A stretch of DNA of 64,000 nucleotides. It comes from Bacteroidales bacterium. GTDB lineage: Bacteria > Bacteroidota > Bacteroidia > Bacteroidales > WCHB1-69. Shown in pieces: positions 1 to 8,553 of the stretch (the first letter of the stretch is position 1; every line of letters starts with the position of its first letter). Both the position numbers and the translations under genes were made by a program. The notes beneath the pieces were generated by a model, which ran no database searches, had not been told where the DNA came from, and saw only the letters and a list, made by a program, of their open reading frames with translations. The stretch is taken from the NCBI GenBank assembly GCA_017551725.1, contig JAFZKY010000061.1, positions 1 through 64,000 on the forward strand, read 5' to 3'.

Positions 1-1002
1 CACGATGGCCTGGTCTTTCATCTTGTTGAGATGGTCAACCGTAATCACATCGCAGTTGCCGGTGCAGGTGACGTAGATGTTGCCCTCTTCCAGTGCATCT
101 TCCACGGTTTTCACCTCAAAGCCTTCCATGGCAGCCTGCAGGGCGCAGATGGGATCCACTTCCGTGACGATGACGCGTGCGCCGTAGGATTTCATGGACT
201 GCGCGCAGCCCTTGCCCACGTCGCCGTAGCCGCACACCACAACCACCTTGCCGGCCACCATCACGTCGGTGGCACGCTTGATGCCGTCGGCTAGCGACTC
301 GCGGCAGCCGTACTTGTTGTCGAATTTGGACTTCGTGACAGAGTCATTCACGTTAATGGCAGGGAAGAGCAACTCGCCGCGCTCCATCATCTGGTACAGA
401 CGATGCACGCCCGTGGTGGTCTCCTCCGACACACCCTTGATCTCTTTCACCATGTTGTGCCACTTGTGTGGGTCTTCTTTCAGGATTTCTTTCAAAGTCT
501 GGAAGATGACAGCCTCTTCGTGGGATGAAGGCTCCTTGTCCAGAACGGAAGGATCCTCTTCAGCTTTGTAGCCCAGATGGATGAGCAGGGTAGCATCGCC
601 GCCATCGTCCACGATGAGTTGCGGGCCTTTGCCGCCAGGGAAAGAGAGCGCCTGGTTGGTGCACCACCAGTAGTCTTCCAGCGATTCGCCCTTCCAGGCG
701 AACACGTTCACGCCCGTGGCGGCGATGGCCGCAGCGGCGTGGTCCTGTGTGGAGAAGATGTTGCAGCTACACCAGCGCACCTCGGCACCGAGATGCACTA
801 ACGTTTCGATCAGCACGGCGGTCTGGATGGTCATGTGCAGCGAGCCCATGATGCGCACGCCCTTCAGTGGCTTGCTGTCACCATATTTCTCGCGCAATGC
901 CAGCAGCCCCGGCATCTCCTTTTGTGATACTTCAATGTCCTTGCGGCCCCATTCGGCCAACGCCATATCGGCGATTTTGTACTTCAATTCGTAATCAGTC
1001 AT
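1..1002 (-). CDS. ahcY: Adenosylhomocysteinase (partial, C-terminus outside window)
   Basis: Cytosolic enzyme that splits S-adenosylhomocysteine into adenosine and homocysteine, keeping the methylation cycle running. Reading the minus strand from the ATG at 1002 gives an uninterrupted 334-codon frame that leaves the window. The N-terminus ([19 protein letters not shown]) and the substrate-domain stretch [16 protein letters not shown] are typical of the family. The NAD-binding Rossmann motif [16 protein letters not shown] is intact. Family members are usually about 430-480 residues, so roughly the last quarter is missing because of the window edge, not a lesion. It lies 73 bp downstream of the M16 peptidase on the same strand, with a palindrome between them. 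Identification is secure. Confidence 0.95.
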   Translation of the reverse strand, partial: MTDYELKYKIADMALAEWGRKDIEVSQKEMPGLLALREKYGDSKPLKGVRIMGSLHMTIQTAVLIETLVHLGAEVRWCSCNIFSTQDHAAAAIAATGVNVFAWKGESLEDYWWCTNQALSFPGGKGPQLIVDDGGDATLLIHLGYKAEEDPSVLDKEPSSHEEAVIFQTLKEILKEDPHKWHNMVKEIKGVSEETTTGVHRLYQMMERGELLFPAINVNDSVTKSKFDNKYGCRESLADGIKRATDVMVAGKVVVVCGYGDVGKGCAQSMKSYGARVIVTEVDPICALQAAMEGFEVKTVEDALEEGNIYVTCTGNCDVITVDHLNKMKDQAIV

Positions 1003-1037
1003 TTCTGTGTGTAATTCGTTAACAATTATTATGATAA

Positions 1038-1062
1038 TAAGGGCGAATGACATTCGCCCTTA
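1038..1062. repeat. 25-nt palindromic element
   Basis: TAAGGGCGAATG and its reverse complement flank one central base, giving a 12-bp stem if folded. It sits just after the stop codon of the M16 peptidase gene and before ahcY. It may act as a transcript-end hairpin, although no long T run follows on the minus strand. Its design resembles the other short palindromes at 29720-29746 and 39662-39689, although the sequence differs. Confidence 0.6.
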
Positions 1063-1075
1063 CAATTTTTATCCT

Positions 1076-3907
1076 TTATTTCTGCATGGTGGTCGGGTGC
1101 ATGTCGGCGCGGGTGTAGATCTCCGGCTTGAAATATTTCTTCATGAACTCAACCATCTCCTTCTTGGTCACGGAGTTGACAATGTTGTCATACTCGGACG
1201 GGTTGATCAGCGGTTCGTTCTGGTTGATTTTCCCGCTGATGAAACTCATCCAGAATCGGTTGGTTTGGATGTTCTTGGCGCGGGTGCTCAGCATCTGCTT
1301 TTTGATAAGGACCAACGTTTTCTTATCGGGACCTTTGGCTTTGAAGTCGTTGAGGATTTTCAAGCTGGCGCCGGCCAGTTTGTCAGTCTTTTCCGGGTCG
1401 CAACCCAAAAGGATCATCAGCGTCATTTCCGGAATTGGGAGTTTGCTGGCGCTCATGTTCACCATCGGGGAATAAACGTCGCCCATCTTCTCACGCACGA
1501 TGCGCACGAATTGGATGTCCAGAGCCTCGCCAATCATGTCGGCGATGATGGAGTTGCGATAGCTCCAGTCGAAGGGGTTGGAGATGATCATGCCCATGTA
1601 GCCCTGTTGTTCGGAGCCGGCATAGATCGTCTGCGTGGAAGCCTTGTCAGGACGCGGTTTCAATACGCTGAGGTTGTAGTTCTCTTTCTTATTGGGATCG
1701 GTCTTCATAGAGCCGAGGTAGAGTTCCACAAACTCCTTCATCTGCTTTTCATCGTAGTTGCCCACGAAGTAGAAAGTGAAGTCGGCGGGGTTGGCGAAAC
1801 GCTCCTTATAGATCTGGACGGCGCGCTCGAAATTCGCTTGGTTGAGGTAACTCTCATCCATGGAATAGGGCTGTTTCATGTAGGGATCGTGGTTGTATGC
1901 CGCATCGATAAACTGGCCTAAATATTTGTACATCGGCATGGCCTCCATCATCTTGATGCCTTCCCGTGATTCGTCCATTACCAGTTGGAATGCGTTCTCG
2001 TCGATGCGCGGGTTGGTGAAGAAGGCGTTGAGATACTGGAAGAAGAACTCCAGGTCTTTCGGGGAGGAAGAGCCGCTGAAACTTTCACTCAACAGATTGA
2101 TGTTCGGAGACACACCGGCGTTTTTGCCTTTCATTTTCTTCATCAGAGAGTTGTAATCCAGGCCGGCAATACCGCCACGGTCGATGATGTTGGCGGCGAA
2201 GTCGGCGGAGGCAAGGTCTTTCACATCATAAAGCGATTTTCCGCCCTTGCTGGAAGCAGAAAACAGGATTTCATCGTTCTTATAGTCGGTTTTCTTCAGA
2301 TAAACCGTAATGCCATTGGAAAGGGTCCACTTTTCGGCGCCTACCGTTTCGATTTTCTCCACGTTGGTGATTTTGCCGGGTTTAAGAGTTTCTTTCTCAA
2401 GGATTTCCTGGTCTTTGTAGGTGTCCACGTACGGGGTTACATTGGCTAACGATTTGTCGTTCAAAATGGAGAGGATTTCCTCTTTGGAAGGCACTTTCAC
2501 GCCCTCTTTGTCTGGGGCGGTGACGATGGCCACCATATTGTCTTCGGTAACCCAATTCTTGGCTAAAGCGTTGATTTCTTCCAGAGTGATGCCTTCAACC
2601 AGTTTTTTTGCGTAGGTGTTCTCGCGTTTGGCACCCGGGATGGGGTCGTGACGCAGGAAGTTGTTGATGTATTGGGAGGCGAAACGGGCGGATTCGGTCT
2701 TGTCAACCTCTTTGGCAGCCTTGTCGTATCTCTCCAGCAGGTCTTCTTTGGCGCGGTCAAGTTCGGTTTGCAGGAAACCGTATTTCAGCACGCGGTAGTC
2801 TTCTTGCATGAGCACGCGCAGAGCATCGGGAATGTGGTTTTCCTTGGCCATGGCTTGTGCTGAGTAGGCATCGGTGTTGCCGATGAAATTTCCAAAGCCT
2901 GCACCTGCTTGTAAAAACGGGCACTTCGGGTCTTGTGTCATCTCTTCCAAACGGGCATCGAACATGATATTGTAGAGGTCAATGCAGAGGTCTTGGCGGA
3001 AATCGCCGATGGTCTTCATGGCACTGTGCGGGTGCTTGCGGATGAGCATCACCTCGTTGCCAGTGGCCTCTTTGTCGGTGCAGACAGCCACGAGCGGTTC
3101 TTTGTTGGCACCAATGCCGTAAATCTCTTTCTTGCGGGGATTCTCCTTGGCGGGGATGTTGCCGAACATCGATTTGATTTTCGCTTCCACTTCGGCCACA
3201 TTGATGTCGCCCACCACGATGACGGCCTGCAAATCCGGACGATACCAATCATGGTAGAAATCTTTAATCACTTGGTAATCGAATGTCTGCAAAATATCCA
3301 GCTTGCCGATGGGCATACGGTCGGCGTAACGGGAATCCTTCATCAGGACAGGCCAGTACTCCTTGCGCATACGGTCGTCGGCACCGAGACCGAGACGGTA
3401 TTCCTCGATGATGACGCCGCGTTCCTCGTCGATTTCCTTGTTGTCGTAGAGCAGACCGGCGGCCCAGCCTCTCAGAATCTTGAGACCGAGGTCAATGTTG
3501 CTGGGATCGTCCGTCGGCATGGGAATCATATAGACGGTCTCGTCAAAGCTGGTGTAAGCGTTGAGGTCGGCGCCGAACACCACACCCTTGCTACGCAGCA
3601 CGTCAACCATGCTGTTGCCAGGATAACCCTCGATGCCGTTGAAGGCCATGTGCTCGGTGAAGTGAGCCAAGCCCTGCTGGTTGTCGTTCTCCTGGTTGGA
3701 GCCGGCGTTCACGGCGAGACGGAACTCCACACGGTTTTTCGGATAGGTGTTGCGGCGGATGTAGTAGGTCATGCCATTGTCCAATTTGCCGATGGTCACA
3801 TTGGGATCGGCCTTGATGGGGTCATTCAAATTCAGGTCGCCCTTCTGCTGTGCAAAAACAGTTATCGAGCAGAAGCAAACCATCATTAACACAAAAAATT
3901 TTTTCAT
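1076..3907 (-). CDS. M16 family zinc metallopeptidase (periplasmic)
   Basis: A 943-residue insulinase/pitrilysin-type peptidase with two M16 halves. A signal peptide (MKKFFVLMMVCFCSITVFAQ) points to the periplasm or outer-membrane side. The inverted zinc motif HFTEH is at about residues 82-86, followed by a glutamate-rich segment EERGVIIEEY at about 161-170 that supplies the third ligand. The second half (after about residue 520) lacks the motif, as is usual for the inactive partner domain. Substrates of the Bacteroidota members are poorly defined; peptide degradation is the family role. The gene is monocistronic with its own strong promoter (4013-3984). Confidence in family is high, in substrate low. 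Confidence 0.92.
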   Translation of the reverse strand: MKKFFVLMMVCFCSITVFAQQKGDLNLNDPIKADPNVTIGKLDNGMTYYIRRNTYPKNRVEFRLAVNAGSNQENDNQQGLAHFTEHMAFNGIEGYPGNSMVDVLRSKGVVFGADLNAYTSFDETVYMIPMPTDDPSNIDLGLKILRGWAAGLLYDNKEIDEERGVIIEEYRLGLGADDRMRKEYWPVLMKDSRYADRMPIGKLDILQTFDYQVIKDFYHDWYRPDLQAVIVVGDINVAEVEAKIKSMFGNIPAKENPRKKEIYGIGANKEPLVAVCTDKEATGNEVMLIRKHPHSAMKTIGDFRQDLCIDLYNIMFDARLEEMTQDPKCPFLQAGAGFGNFIGNTDAYSAQAMAKENHIPDALRVLMQEDYRVLKYGFLQTELDRAKEDLLERYDKAAKEVDKTESARFASQYINNFLRHDPIPGAKRENTYAKKLVEGITLEEINALAKNWVTEDNMVAIVTAPDKEGVKVPSKEEILSILNDKSLANVTPYVDTYKDQEILEKETLKPGKITNVEKIETVGAEKWTLSNGITVYLKKTDYKNDEILFSASSKGGKSLYDVKDLASADFAANIIDRGGIAGLDYNSLMKKMKGKNAGVSPNINLLSESFSGSSSPKDLEFFFQYLNAFFTNPRIDENAFQLVMDESREGIKMMEAMPMYKYLGQFIDAAYNHDPYMKQPYSMDESYLNQANFERAVQIYKERFANPADFTFYFVGNYDEKQMKEFVELYLGSMKTDPNKKENYNLSVLKPRPDKASTQTIYAGSEQQGYMGMIISNPFDWSYRNSIIADMIGEALDIQFVRIVREKMGDVYSPMVNMSASKLPIPEMTLMILLGCDPEKTDKLAGASLKILNDFKAKGPDKKTLVLIKKQMLSTRAKNIQTNRFWMSFISGKINQNEPLINPSEYDNIVNSVTKKEMVEFMKKYFKPEIYTRADMHPTTMQK

Positions 3908-3983
3908 AAGATTTGGGTTTTATTGTATTTTTTATTCTTTTTTCTAAACGAAGGATATTATTATATAATATTGAAATCGGCGG

Positions 3984-4013
3984 CAAAGATACTATTTTTT
4001 AGGCAACAGGCAA
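3984..4013 (-). promoter_or_regulatory. Promoter of the M16 peptidase gene
   Basis: On the minus strand TTG (4013-4011), exactly 19 bp, then TATCTTTG (3991-3984). This matches the Bacteroidota housekeeping promoter TTG-N19-TAnnTTTG and lies 77 bp before the ATG. Confidence 0.7.
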
Positions 4014-4041
4014 TAGACAACAGGTACGGCTTGCGCAAACC

Positions 4042-4620
4042 CTACTCTTCCTTCAACAGCTCGTCGATTTCCTCTCCGAGCTCATCGTAGCGGTTCTTCA
4101 CACGTTTGGCGGTGAATTTACCGAAGGGGAAGCAGATGAGGCTGACGATGAGCATGGTGAAGAACAATGAGCGATCATTAAACCACAGGTATATGTCTGT
4201 TAATATTAGATCAAAGATGCCGAAACCGCGGTAAAACCAGATACGCCAGCGATTCGAGTTACTGCTGGTCTTAACACACTCGCGTAGTGACCGCAGGCCC
4301 TCTTTGCTCCCCACATCGGGGCGTGCCATTCCTCTTGTAACCCACAGGTTATCTATTATCATCACACTGAAAAACACGATAGAGGGTACAATAACCCACC
4401 AAGGCCAGTGTGCGACAAAGTACAAGATTCCAAGACAGACACTCATCATCACAGCCAAAAACACCACACATAATATGTTTTGTCGGTAGAGGCTGCGCGT
4501 GTACCGTTTCACCGAACGCCGCCACACTTCGGCATTGAAGGTGCTGTATTGCTCTATCTCCTGTTGCAAGCCACGAAGTTCCTGCTGCAATTCTTTCTTA
4601 AGGTCATCTTTCTGTTCCAT
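4042..4620 (-). CDS. Hypothetical 4-TM membrane protein encoded beside an ECF sigma factor
   Basis: 192 residues, not recognised as a named family. The N-terminal 25 residues are a charged, probably coiled-coil segment (MEQKDDLKKELQQELRGLQQ). Two hydrophobic segments follow at about residues 48-90 and another pair at about 128-165, then an acidic tail ending NRYDELGEEIDELLKEE. It starts 12 bp after the stop of the ECF sigma gene on the same strand, so the two are surely co-transcribed. That position is where anti-sigma factors are usually encoded, but no zinc anti-sigma or FecR-like domain is visible, so a regulatory role is inference only. A degenerate copy of its 3' end is found at 6633-6705. 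Confidence 0.75.
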   Translation of the reverse strand: MEQKDDLKKELQQELRGLQQEIEQYSTFNAEVWRRSVKRYTRSLYRQNILCVVFLAVMMSVCLGILYFVAHWPWWVIVPSIVFFSVMIIDNLWVTRGMARPDVGSKEGLRSLRECVKTSSNSNRWRIWFYRGFGIFDLILTDIYLWFNDRSLFFTMLIVSLICFPFGKFTAKRVKNRYDELGEEIDELLKEE

Positions 4621-4632
4621 TTCGTTGAGGCT

Positions 4633-5121
4633 TTAGTCGGTGATTTTTTTCAGTTTATCACGCACACGCACCAAGCGCACACTCACGTTGTCGATGCTGA
4701 TGCCGAGGATGGCGGCAATCTCATCGTAGGGAAGGTCTTCGAGCCATAGCAGGATAAGAGCGCGATCGAAAGGATGCAGTTTGCTGATGCGGCGATGCAG
4801 GCGCGAGGCGGAAGGGTTGTGCTCCTCTTCTGCGAAGAGATCGACATCCATCTCCAACGGCGATGTGTCCAAGCGACGGCGCTGTTTTTGGTCGGCGGTG
4901 ACGCAGGTATTCAGCGCCACGCGATACACCCAAGTCTTTTCCGAGCTGCGACCCTCGAAGCTGTCGAAGCCTTTCCACAGGCGGATGAGCACCTCCTGGA
5001 AGAGGTCGTCGGCCTCTTGCCGCTCGTTGGCGAAGAGGTAGCAAACGGAGTAGATGGTCTGCCGTTGCCGCTCCACCAGCCGCTCGAAGTCGCGTTCTTG
5101 TTGTTCCTTATGATTCCTCAT
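4633..5121 (-). CDS. ECF-type RNA polymerase sigma factor
   Basis: About 162 residues from the ATG at 5121. The longer frame to 5181 begins with TTG and would start only 15 nt from the promoter -7 element, so the shorter start is preferred. Region 2 is visible (DDLFQEVLIRLWKGFDSFEG) with the downstream EKTWVYRVALNTCV segment. Region 4 is a helix-turn-helix (LPYDEIAAILGISIDNVSVR). It recruits RNA polymerase to a small regulon. It is co-transcribed with the 4-TM gene that follows 12 bp later, which may control it. The signal sensed cannot be read from the sequence. Confidence 0.9.
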   Translation of the reverse strand: MRNHKEQQERDFERLVERQRQTIYSVCYLFANERQEADDLFQEVLIRLWKGFDSFEGRSSEKTWVYRVALNTCVTADQKQRRRLDTSPLEMDVDLFAEEEHNPSASRLHRRISKLHPFDRALILLWLEDLPYDEIAAILGISIDNVSVRLVRVRDKLKKITD

Positions 5122-5172
5122 TTCGGGGTCTGTTTTTCTCTTTGACAAAGCATGTGGTCGAAAAACTACACC

Positions 5173-5203
5173 TTGCCGCAAAATTTTTTATGCGGCAAAA
5201 ATA
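5173..5203 (-). promoter_or_regulatory. Promoter -7 element and leader hairpin of the sigma factor gene
   Basis: TATTTTTG on the minus strand (5203-5196) matches TAnnTTTG. It runs straight into an inverted repeat, TTGCCGCA with TGCGGCAA around a 10-nt AT-rich loop (5198-5173). The first transcribed bases would therefore form a hairpin or an operator-like dyad. No TTG sits 19 bp upstream. Confidence 0.45.
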
Positions 5204-5331
5204 GTTTATTCTTTGATGTTTATGACGAAAAATGTCAGAAGATTACGGTGGGTTGGAATTTATTTCGAAAGATGCGTAAACTTACCCATTATCTGTTAAC
5301 AATGTGATGGATACAATTATTTCTGATTTTA

Positions 5332-5391
5332 AATCTTGAAAGATTTATTTTTTTTCAAATTTCAATCTTGAAAGATTTTTTTGTATTTTTG
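5332..5391 (+). promoter_or_regulatory. Twin palindromic operator and -7 element before the ATPase gene
   Basis: AATCTTGAAAGATT occurs at 5332-5345 and again at 5364-5377, a 32-bp centre-to-centre spacing (about three helical turns). Each copy is a near-perfect dyad. The -7 element TATTTTTG follows at 5384-5391. No TTG is found 19 bp upstream of it; the second palindrome occupies that region, as expected for a regulated promoter. Confidence 0.55.
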
Positions 5392-5411
5392 CGGCAGAAA
5401 TATTATACCCT

Positions 5412-6617
5412 ATGGAACCGCAGAATGTAGAATATCTTTATCAGGTGTCGCGCCGCAAAATAGATGCCGTTAAAACGGTTTTTCATCGCTCCTTGTACGG
5501 GAAAATCAACTGGGACAACCGTTTGATCGGCATTAAAGGTTGTAAAGGGGTGGGCAAAACCACGATGCTGTTGCAATATATTAAGGAGTCGATTCCGGAC
5601 AAATCAAAAGTCCTTTATGTGTCGTTGGACAACATCTGGTTTGAATCAAACTCGCTTGTTTCATTGGTGGAATACCACTACACGCATGGTGGCACCTATG
5701 TCTTTTTGGACGAGATACATTATCTTCCAAACTGGCAGACCATACTGAAGAATTTGTATGATGACTATCCAGACTTGAAAATTTGTTACACAGGGTCTTC
5801 CATGTTGAAGATAGATGCTCAAGGAAAGGATTTATCGCGTCGTCAAAGAGTTTATGAACTTCCGCGTCTATCATTCAGGGAGTTTTTGGAGATGGAAGGA
5901 CTTTACATCGGGCCGTCGTATGAGCTCCAAGATTTGTTGGACCGGCATACGGACATTGCAGCGGATATCGTTTCGCATATCAAGGTGCTGCCGGCTTTTG
6001 AAAACTATTTGCAACACGGTTGTTATCCGTTTTATCAGGAAGAAGGTGACGGTTTCCTGTTGCGGCTTCAGGATGCCGTTCGCATGACTTTGGAAAACGA
6101 CCTGCCGCAATTGACCGACATCTCTTTTCCTACGATACAGAAAATCAAACAGATGCTGATGATTCTCGCGGCCCGCGTCCCACAAACGCCCAACATGTCA
6201 ATGCTTTATGGTCAGCTGGAGACCAACCGGGAACAAGGGTTGAAAATGTTGTATCTATTGGAACAGGCTGGCCTACTGACTTTACTAACACGTGAGACCA
6301 AAAGTTTGAAACATATGCCAAAACCAGACAAACTCTACTTGGGCGACTGTAACCTGATGTTTGCTCTCAGTCCGCGAGTAGATACAGGAACGTTGCGAGA
6401 AACGTTTTTCAGCCAACAACTTCAAGTGGGAAATGAGTTGATTCTACCTTCCGCCGGAGACTTTCTTGTCAATGGGAAATGGCTATTCGAGATAGGAGGA
6501 AAAGGGAAAGACTTCAGCCAAATTAAAGATATCAAAGATAGTTTCTTGGCCATCGATGATATTGAAATTGGCCATCACAACCGTATCCCTCTTTGGCTTT
6601 TCGGTTTTTTACACTAA
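5412..6617 (+). CDS. AAA_14-type ATPase
   Basis: 401 residues. The P-loop is GIKGCKGVGKTTM at about residues 39-51, and the Walker B segment GGTYVFLDEIHYL is near residues 92-104. A possible sensor motif YTGSSML follows. This is the layout of the large Bacteroidota/archaeal AAA_14 ATPase family, whose members often end in a DUF4143-like nuclease-fold domain. The C-terminal part here (GDFLVNGKWLFEIGGKGKDF) resembles that region. The cellular role of the family is unsettled. The gene stands alone on the plus strand between minus-strand genes and has its own paired palindromes upstream. Its isolated position and the gene remnant just after it suggest it arrived by transfer. Confidence 0.85.
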   Translation: MEPQNVEYLYQVSRRKIDAVKTVFHRSLYGKINWDNRLIGIKGCKGVGKTTMLLQYIKESIPDKSKVLYVSLDNIWFESNSLVSLVEYHYTHGGTYVFLDEIHYLPNWQTILKNLYDDYPDLKICYTGSSMLKIDAQGKDLSRRQRVYELPRLSFREFLEMEGLYIGPSYELQDLLDRHTDIAADIVSHIKVLPAFENYLQHGCYPFYQEEGDGFLLRLQDAVRMTLENDLPQLTDISFPTIQKIKQMLMILAARVPQTPNMSMLYGQLETNREQGLKMLYLLEQAGLLTLLTRETKSLKHMPKPDKLYLGDCNLMFALSPRVDTGTLRETFFSQQLQVGNELILPSAGDFLVNGKWLFEIGGKGKDFSQIKDIKDSFLAIDDIEIGHHNRIPLWLFGFLH

Positions 6618-6632
6618 TCGTGCGCAACGTCT

Positions 6633-6705
6633 CTACTCTTCCTTCAGCAGCTCGTCAATCTCCTCGGAGAGTTCATCGTAGCGGTTTTTCATCCGTTAAG
6701 CGGTG
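6633..6705 (-). pseudogene. Degenerate 3' remnant of a paralogue of the 4-TM gene at 4042-4620
   Basis: The minus strand reads MKNRYDELSEEIDELLKEE then TAG, against VKNRYDELGEEIDELLKEE at the end of the intact gene. At the DNA level about 80% of some 75 positions match, and a short TGCGCAA match continues past the stop codon. Immediately upstream, the lysine codon AAA of the intact gene is TAA here, and no further homologous reading frame is found. Only the tail of a second copy has survived. Confidence 0.75.
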
Positions 6706-6744
6706 CGATTAGGAAAGTCCCTCTTAGTAGAAAAACGTCTTTGT

Positions 6745-8535
6745 TTAGTTCGATTTCTTGGAGAACTTGAATTTCCTGGACAATATCAGGATGACCCCCA
6801 TGATGGCAATCAAGGCCAACGGTATCACAATGTTGAGGGTGGCGATAAGCGTCTTGTGGTTGCGCACTTTGTCTTGTGCCAACGCCCCGATTTTGAAGTT
6901 CTTGGCCCGCAATTGCAGTAGGTCGTCATCCGCGCACAGGTAGTTCACGCAGTTGACGATGAACTGTGTGTTGTCGAACATGGTGCGGGTGTAGATGTCG
7001 TAGCCGGCCGGGTAGGGCTGGTTGCGTTTTTTGTCGAAGGGATTGCGGATGATGTCGCCGTCCGCCACGAAAATCTGGCGGGTGGGCACGCTCTTGGCCC
7101 TGTAGTCCAGTTCCTTGAGGGTGTCGAATTCCACGGGCAGGATACCTTTGAAGGCGGATTCAAACTCGCCCTCGACCAAGACGGCCATCGGCAGGTTGCG
7201 GAAGGCGAACTCCTGGATGTTGGGCTTGGCCACCCCCACTTTCAAGGTTACAATGGAGGGCGTGGGCACCAGCTTGGAACGCTCCGATGAGGTCATCAGC
7301 ACGGTTTTGGTGAGGTCGGCGTTCTTGCCCACCAGGTCGATGCTACCGGCGAAGTCGGATTTTATCTCCTTGATATTACGTACAATAGGATGGTCACTGA
7401 AATTGACGACATCCAGACTATACGGGAAAGCCATGAACTTGAATTGCGGCTGGTCGCCAATCATGCCCACCTGCTGTGGGATGGGCAGGCAGCTCAAGTC
7501 CTGAATCAGGTTGGGGTTGATGCGCACCCCGTAGGTGAAGAACAGGTCGTTGATGTACAGGGAGCGCGGCGTGGCGAAAAATTCGGGTGTGGACTGCAGG
7601 CTGTCCAACGAGGCCGTGGTGTTGTCGATGAGCCACAGCACCTTGCCACCGCGCATGATGAACTGGTCGATGATGTATTTGTCGTATTCGTTGAAGGGCT
7701 TCGTCGGCTGTGCCACGATGAGCACATCGTAGCGATTGTCGCCCAGCTTCAAGGTTTGGGTAGCGGAATCCGCCACGCTGATATGGCGCAGGGCGTTGAT
7801 CTTGCCGTCCAAGGTGATGCGGCTGGTGTTGTAGAAACGCTGGAGTTGCATGGCTGTCCAGCAGGTGTTCCAGAAGTCCAGTTCGCCATGGCCGTCCAAG
7901 AACGCGACGGTCGGCTTCTCGGTCTTCATCAGCCGGCGGATGGGCGACACCAGGTTGTATTCCAGTTCTTCGATGGAGTACTGCAGCCAATCGGCCCCCG
8001 ACGGGTCGGCCACCACCAGCTTGGCGGGATATTCATGGTCGCGGTAGGAGACGATAGCCCCCGGGATGACCATGTGCGTGGAGAAACCGTTGGCATCTTC
8101 GCGGCTGATGGGGATGGGGTCCAGTCCTTTTTTTACAAATTCCCCCAAAATGCCGTTCACCTCATCGTTGGTTTTCCCCTCCAACGGATCAATGAACTCA
8201 AAATAGACTTTCTTCGAATAACTGCGGAAATCCTGCAGCATCTGCTCCACCTGCTTGGCAAACAGCTGGTAGTCGGCGGGCTGGTCTTTGCCTTTGAGGT
8301 AGACGCGGATGTAGATGCGGTCTTCCAGGTTCTCCAGCATCTCGATGGTGCTTTTTGACAAGGAGTGCCGTTTGTCTTTGGTCAGGTCGATGCGGAAGAA
8401 AAGGAACGAGGACAGGATGTTGACGGCCAACACGACAAGAAGGGCCACAAAAAGGCCGAGAAGCGTGTTCCGTTTAAACTGTCTGCTTCCGTCAGCGTAT
8501 TGTTTGGTATTGCTTTTTTTGCCGAATAACTTCAT
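6745..8535 (-). CDS. gldG: Gliding-associated ABC transporter substrate-binding component GldG
   Basis: 596 residues. One N-terminal transmembrane segment (about residues 28-52) leads into a long periplasmic ABC_transp_aux/DUF4350-type region containing PTVAFLDGHGELD and a GGKVLWLIDNT segment. A second transmembrane helix lies near the C-terminus (about 565-588), followed by a lysine-rich tail. Together with GldF and an ATPase (GldA, not in this window) it forms an ABC system first described in gliding flavobacteria. Gliding in Flavobacterium depends on it, but homologues are common in non-gliding Bacteroidota, so motility is not implied. It starts 18 bp after gldF ends. Confidence 0.9.
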   Translation of the reverse strand: MKLFGKKSNTKQYADGSRQFKRNTLLGLFVALLVVLAVNILSSFLFFRIDLTKDKRHSLSKSTIEMLENLEDRIYIRVYLKGKDQPADYQLFAKQVEQMLQDFRSYSKKVYFEFIDPLEGKTNDEVNGILGEFVKKGLDPIPISREDANGFSTHMVIPGAIVSYRDHEYPAKLVVADPSGADWLQYSIEELEYNLVSPIRRLMKTEKPTVAFLDGHGELDFWNTCWTAMQLQRFYNTSRITLDGKINALRHISVADSATQTLKLGDNRYDVLIVAQPTKPFNEYDKYIIDQFIMRGGKVLWLIDNTTASLDSLQSTPEFFATPRSLYINDLFFTYGVRINPNLIQDLSCLPIPQQVGMIGDQPQFKFMAFPYSLDVVNFSDHPIVRNIKEIKSDFAGSIDLVGKNADLTKTVLMTSSERSKLVPTPSIVTLKVGVAKPNIQEFAFRNLPMAVLVEGEFESAFKGILPVEFDTLKELDYRAKSVPTRQIFVADGDIIRNPFDKKRNQPYPAGYDIYTRTMFDNTQFIVNCVNYLCADDDLLQLRAKNFKIGALAQDKVRNHKTLIATLNIVIPLALIAIMGVILILSRKFKFSKKSN

Positions 8536-8553
8536 AGTCTGCGTCTCTAAAGG

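Noticed and set aside
1007..3889. Long plus-strand frames over the M16 peptidase gene
   Set aside because: Translations are His/Val/Gly-rich shadows of the minus-strand peptidase, with no promoter or domain.
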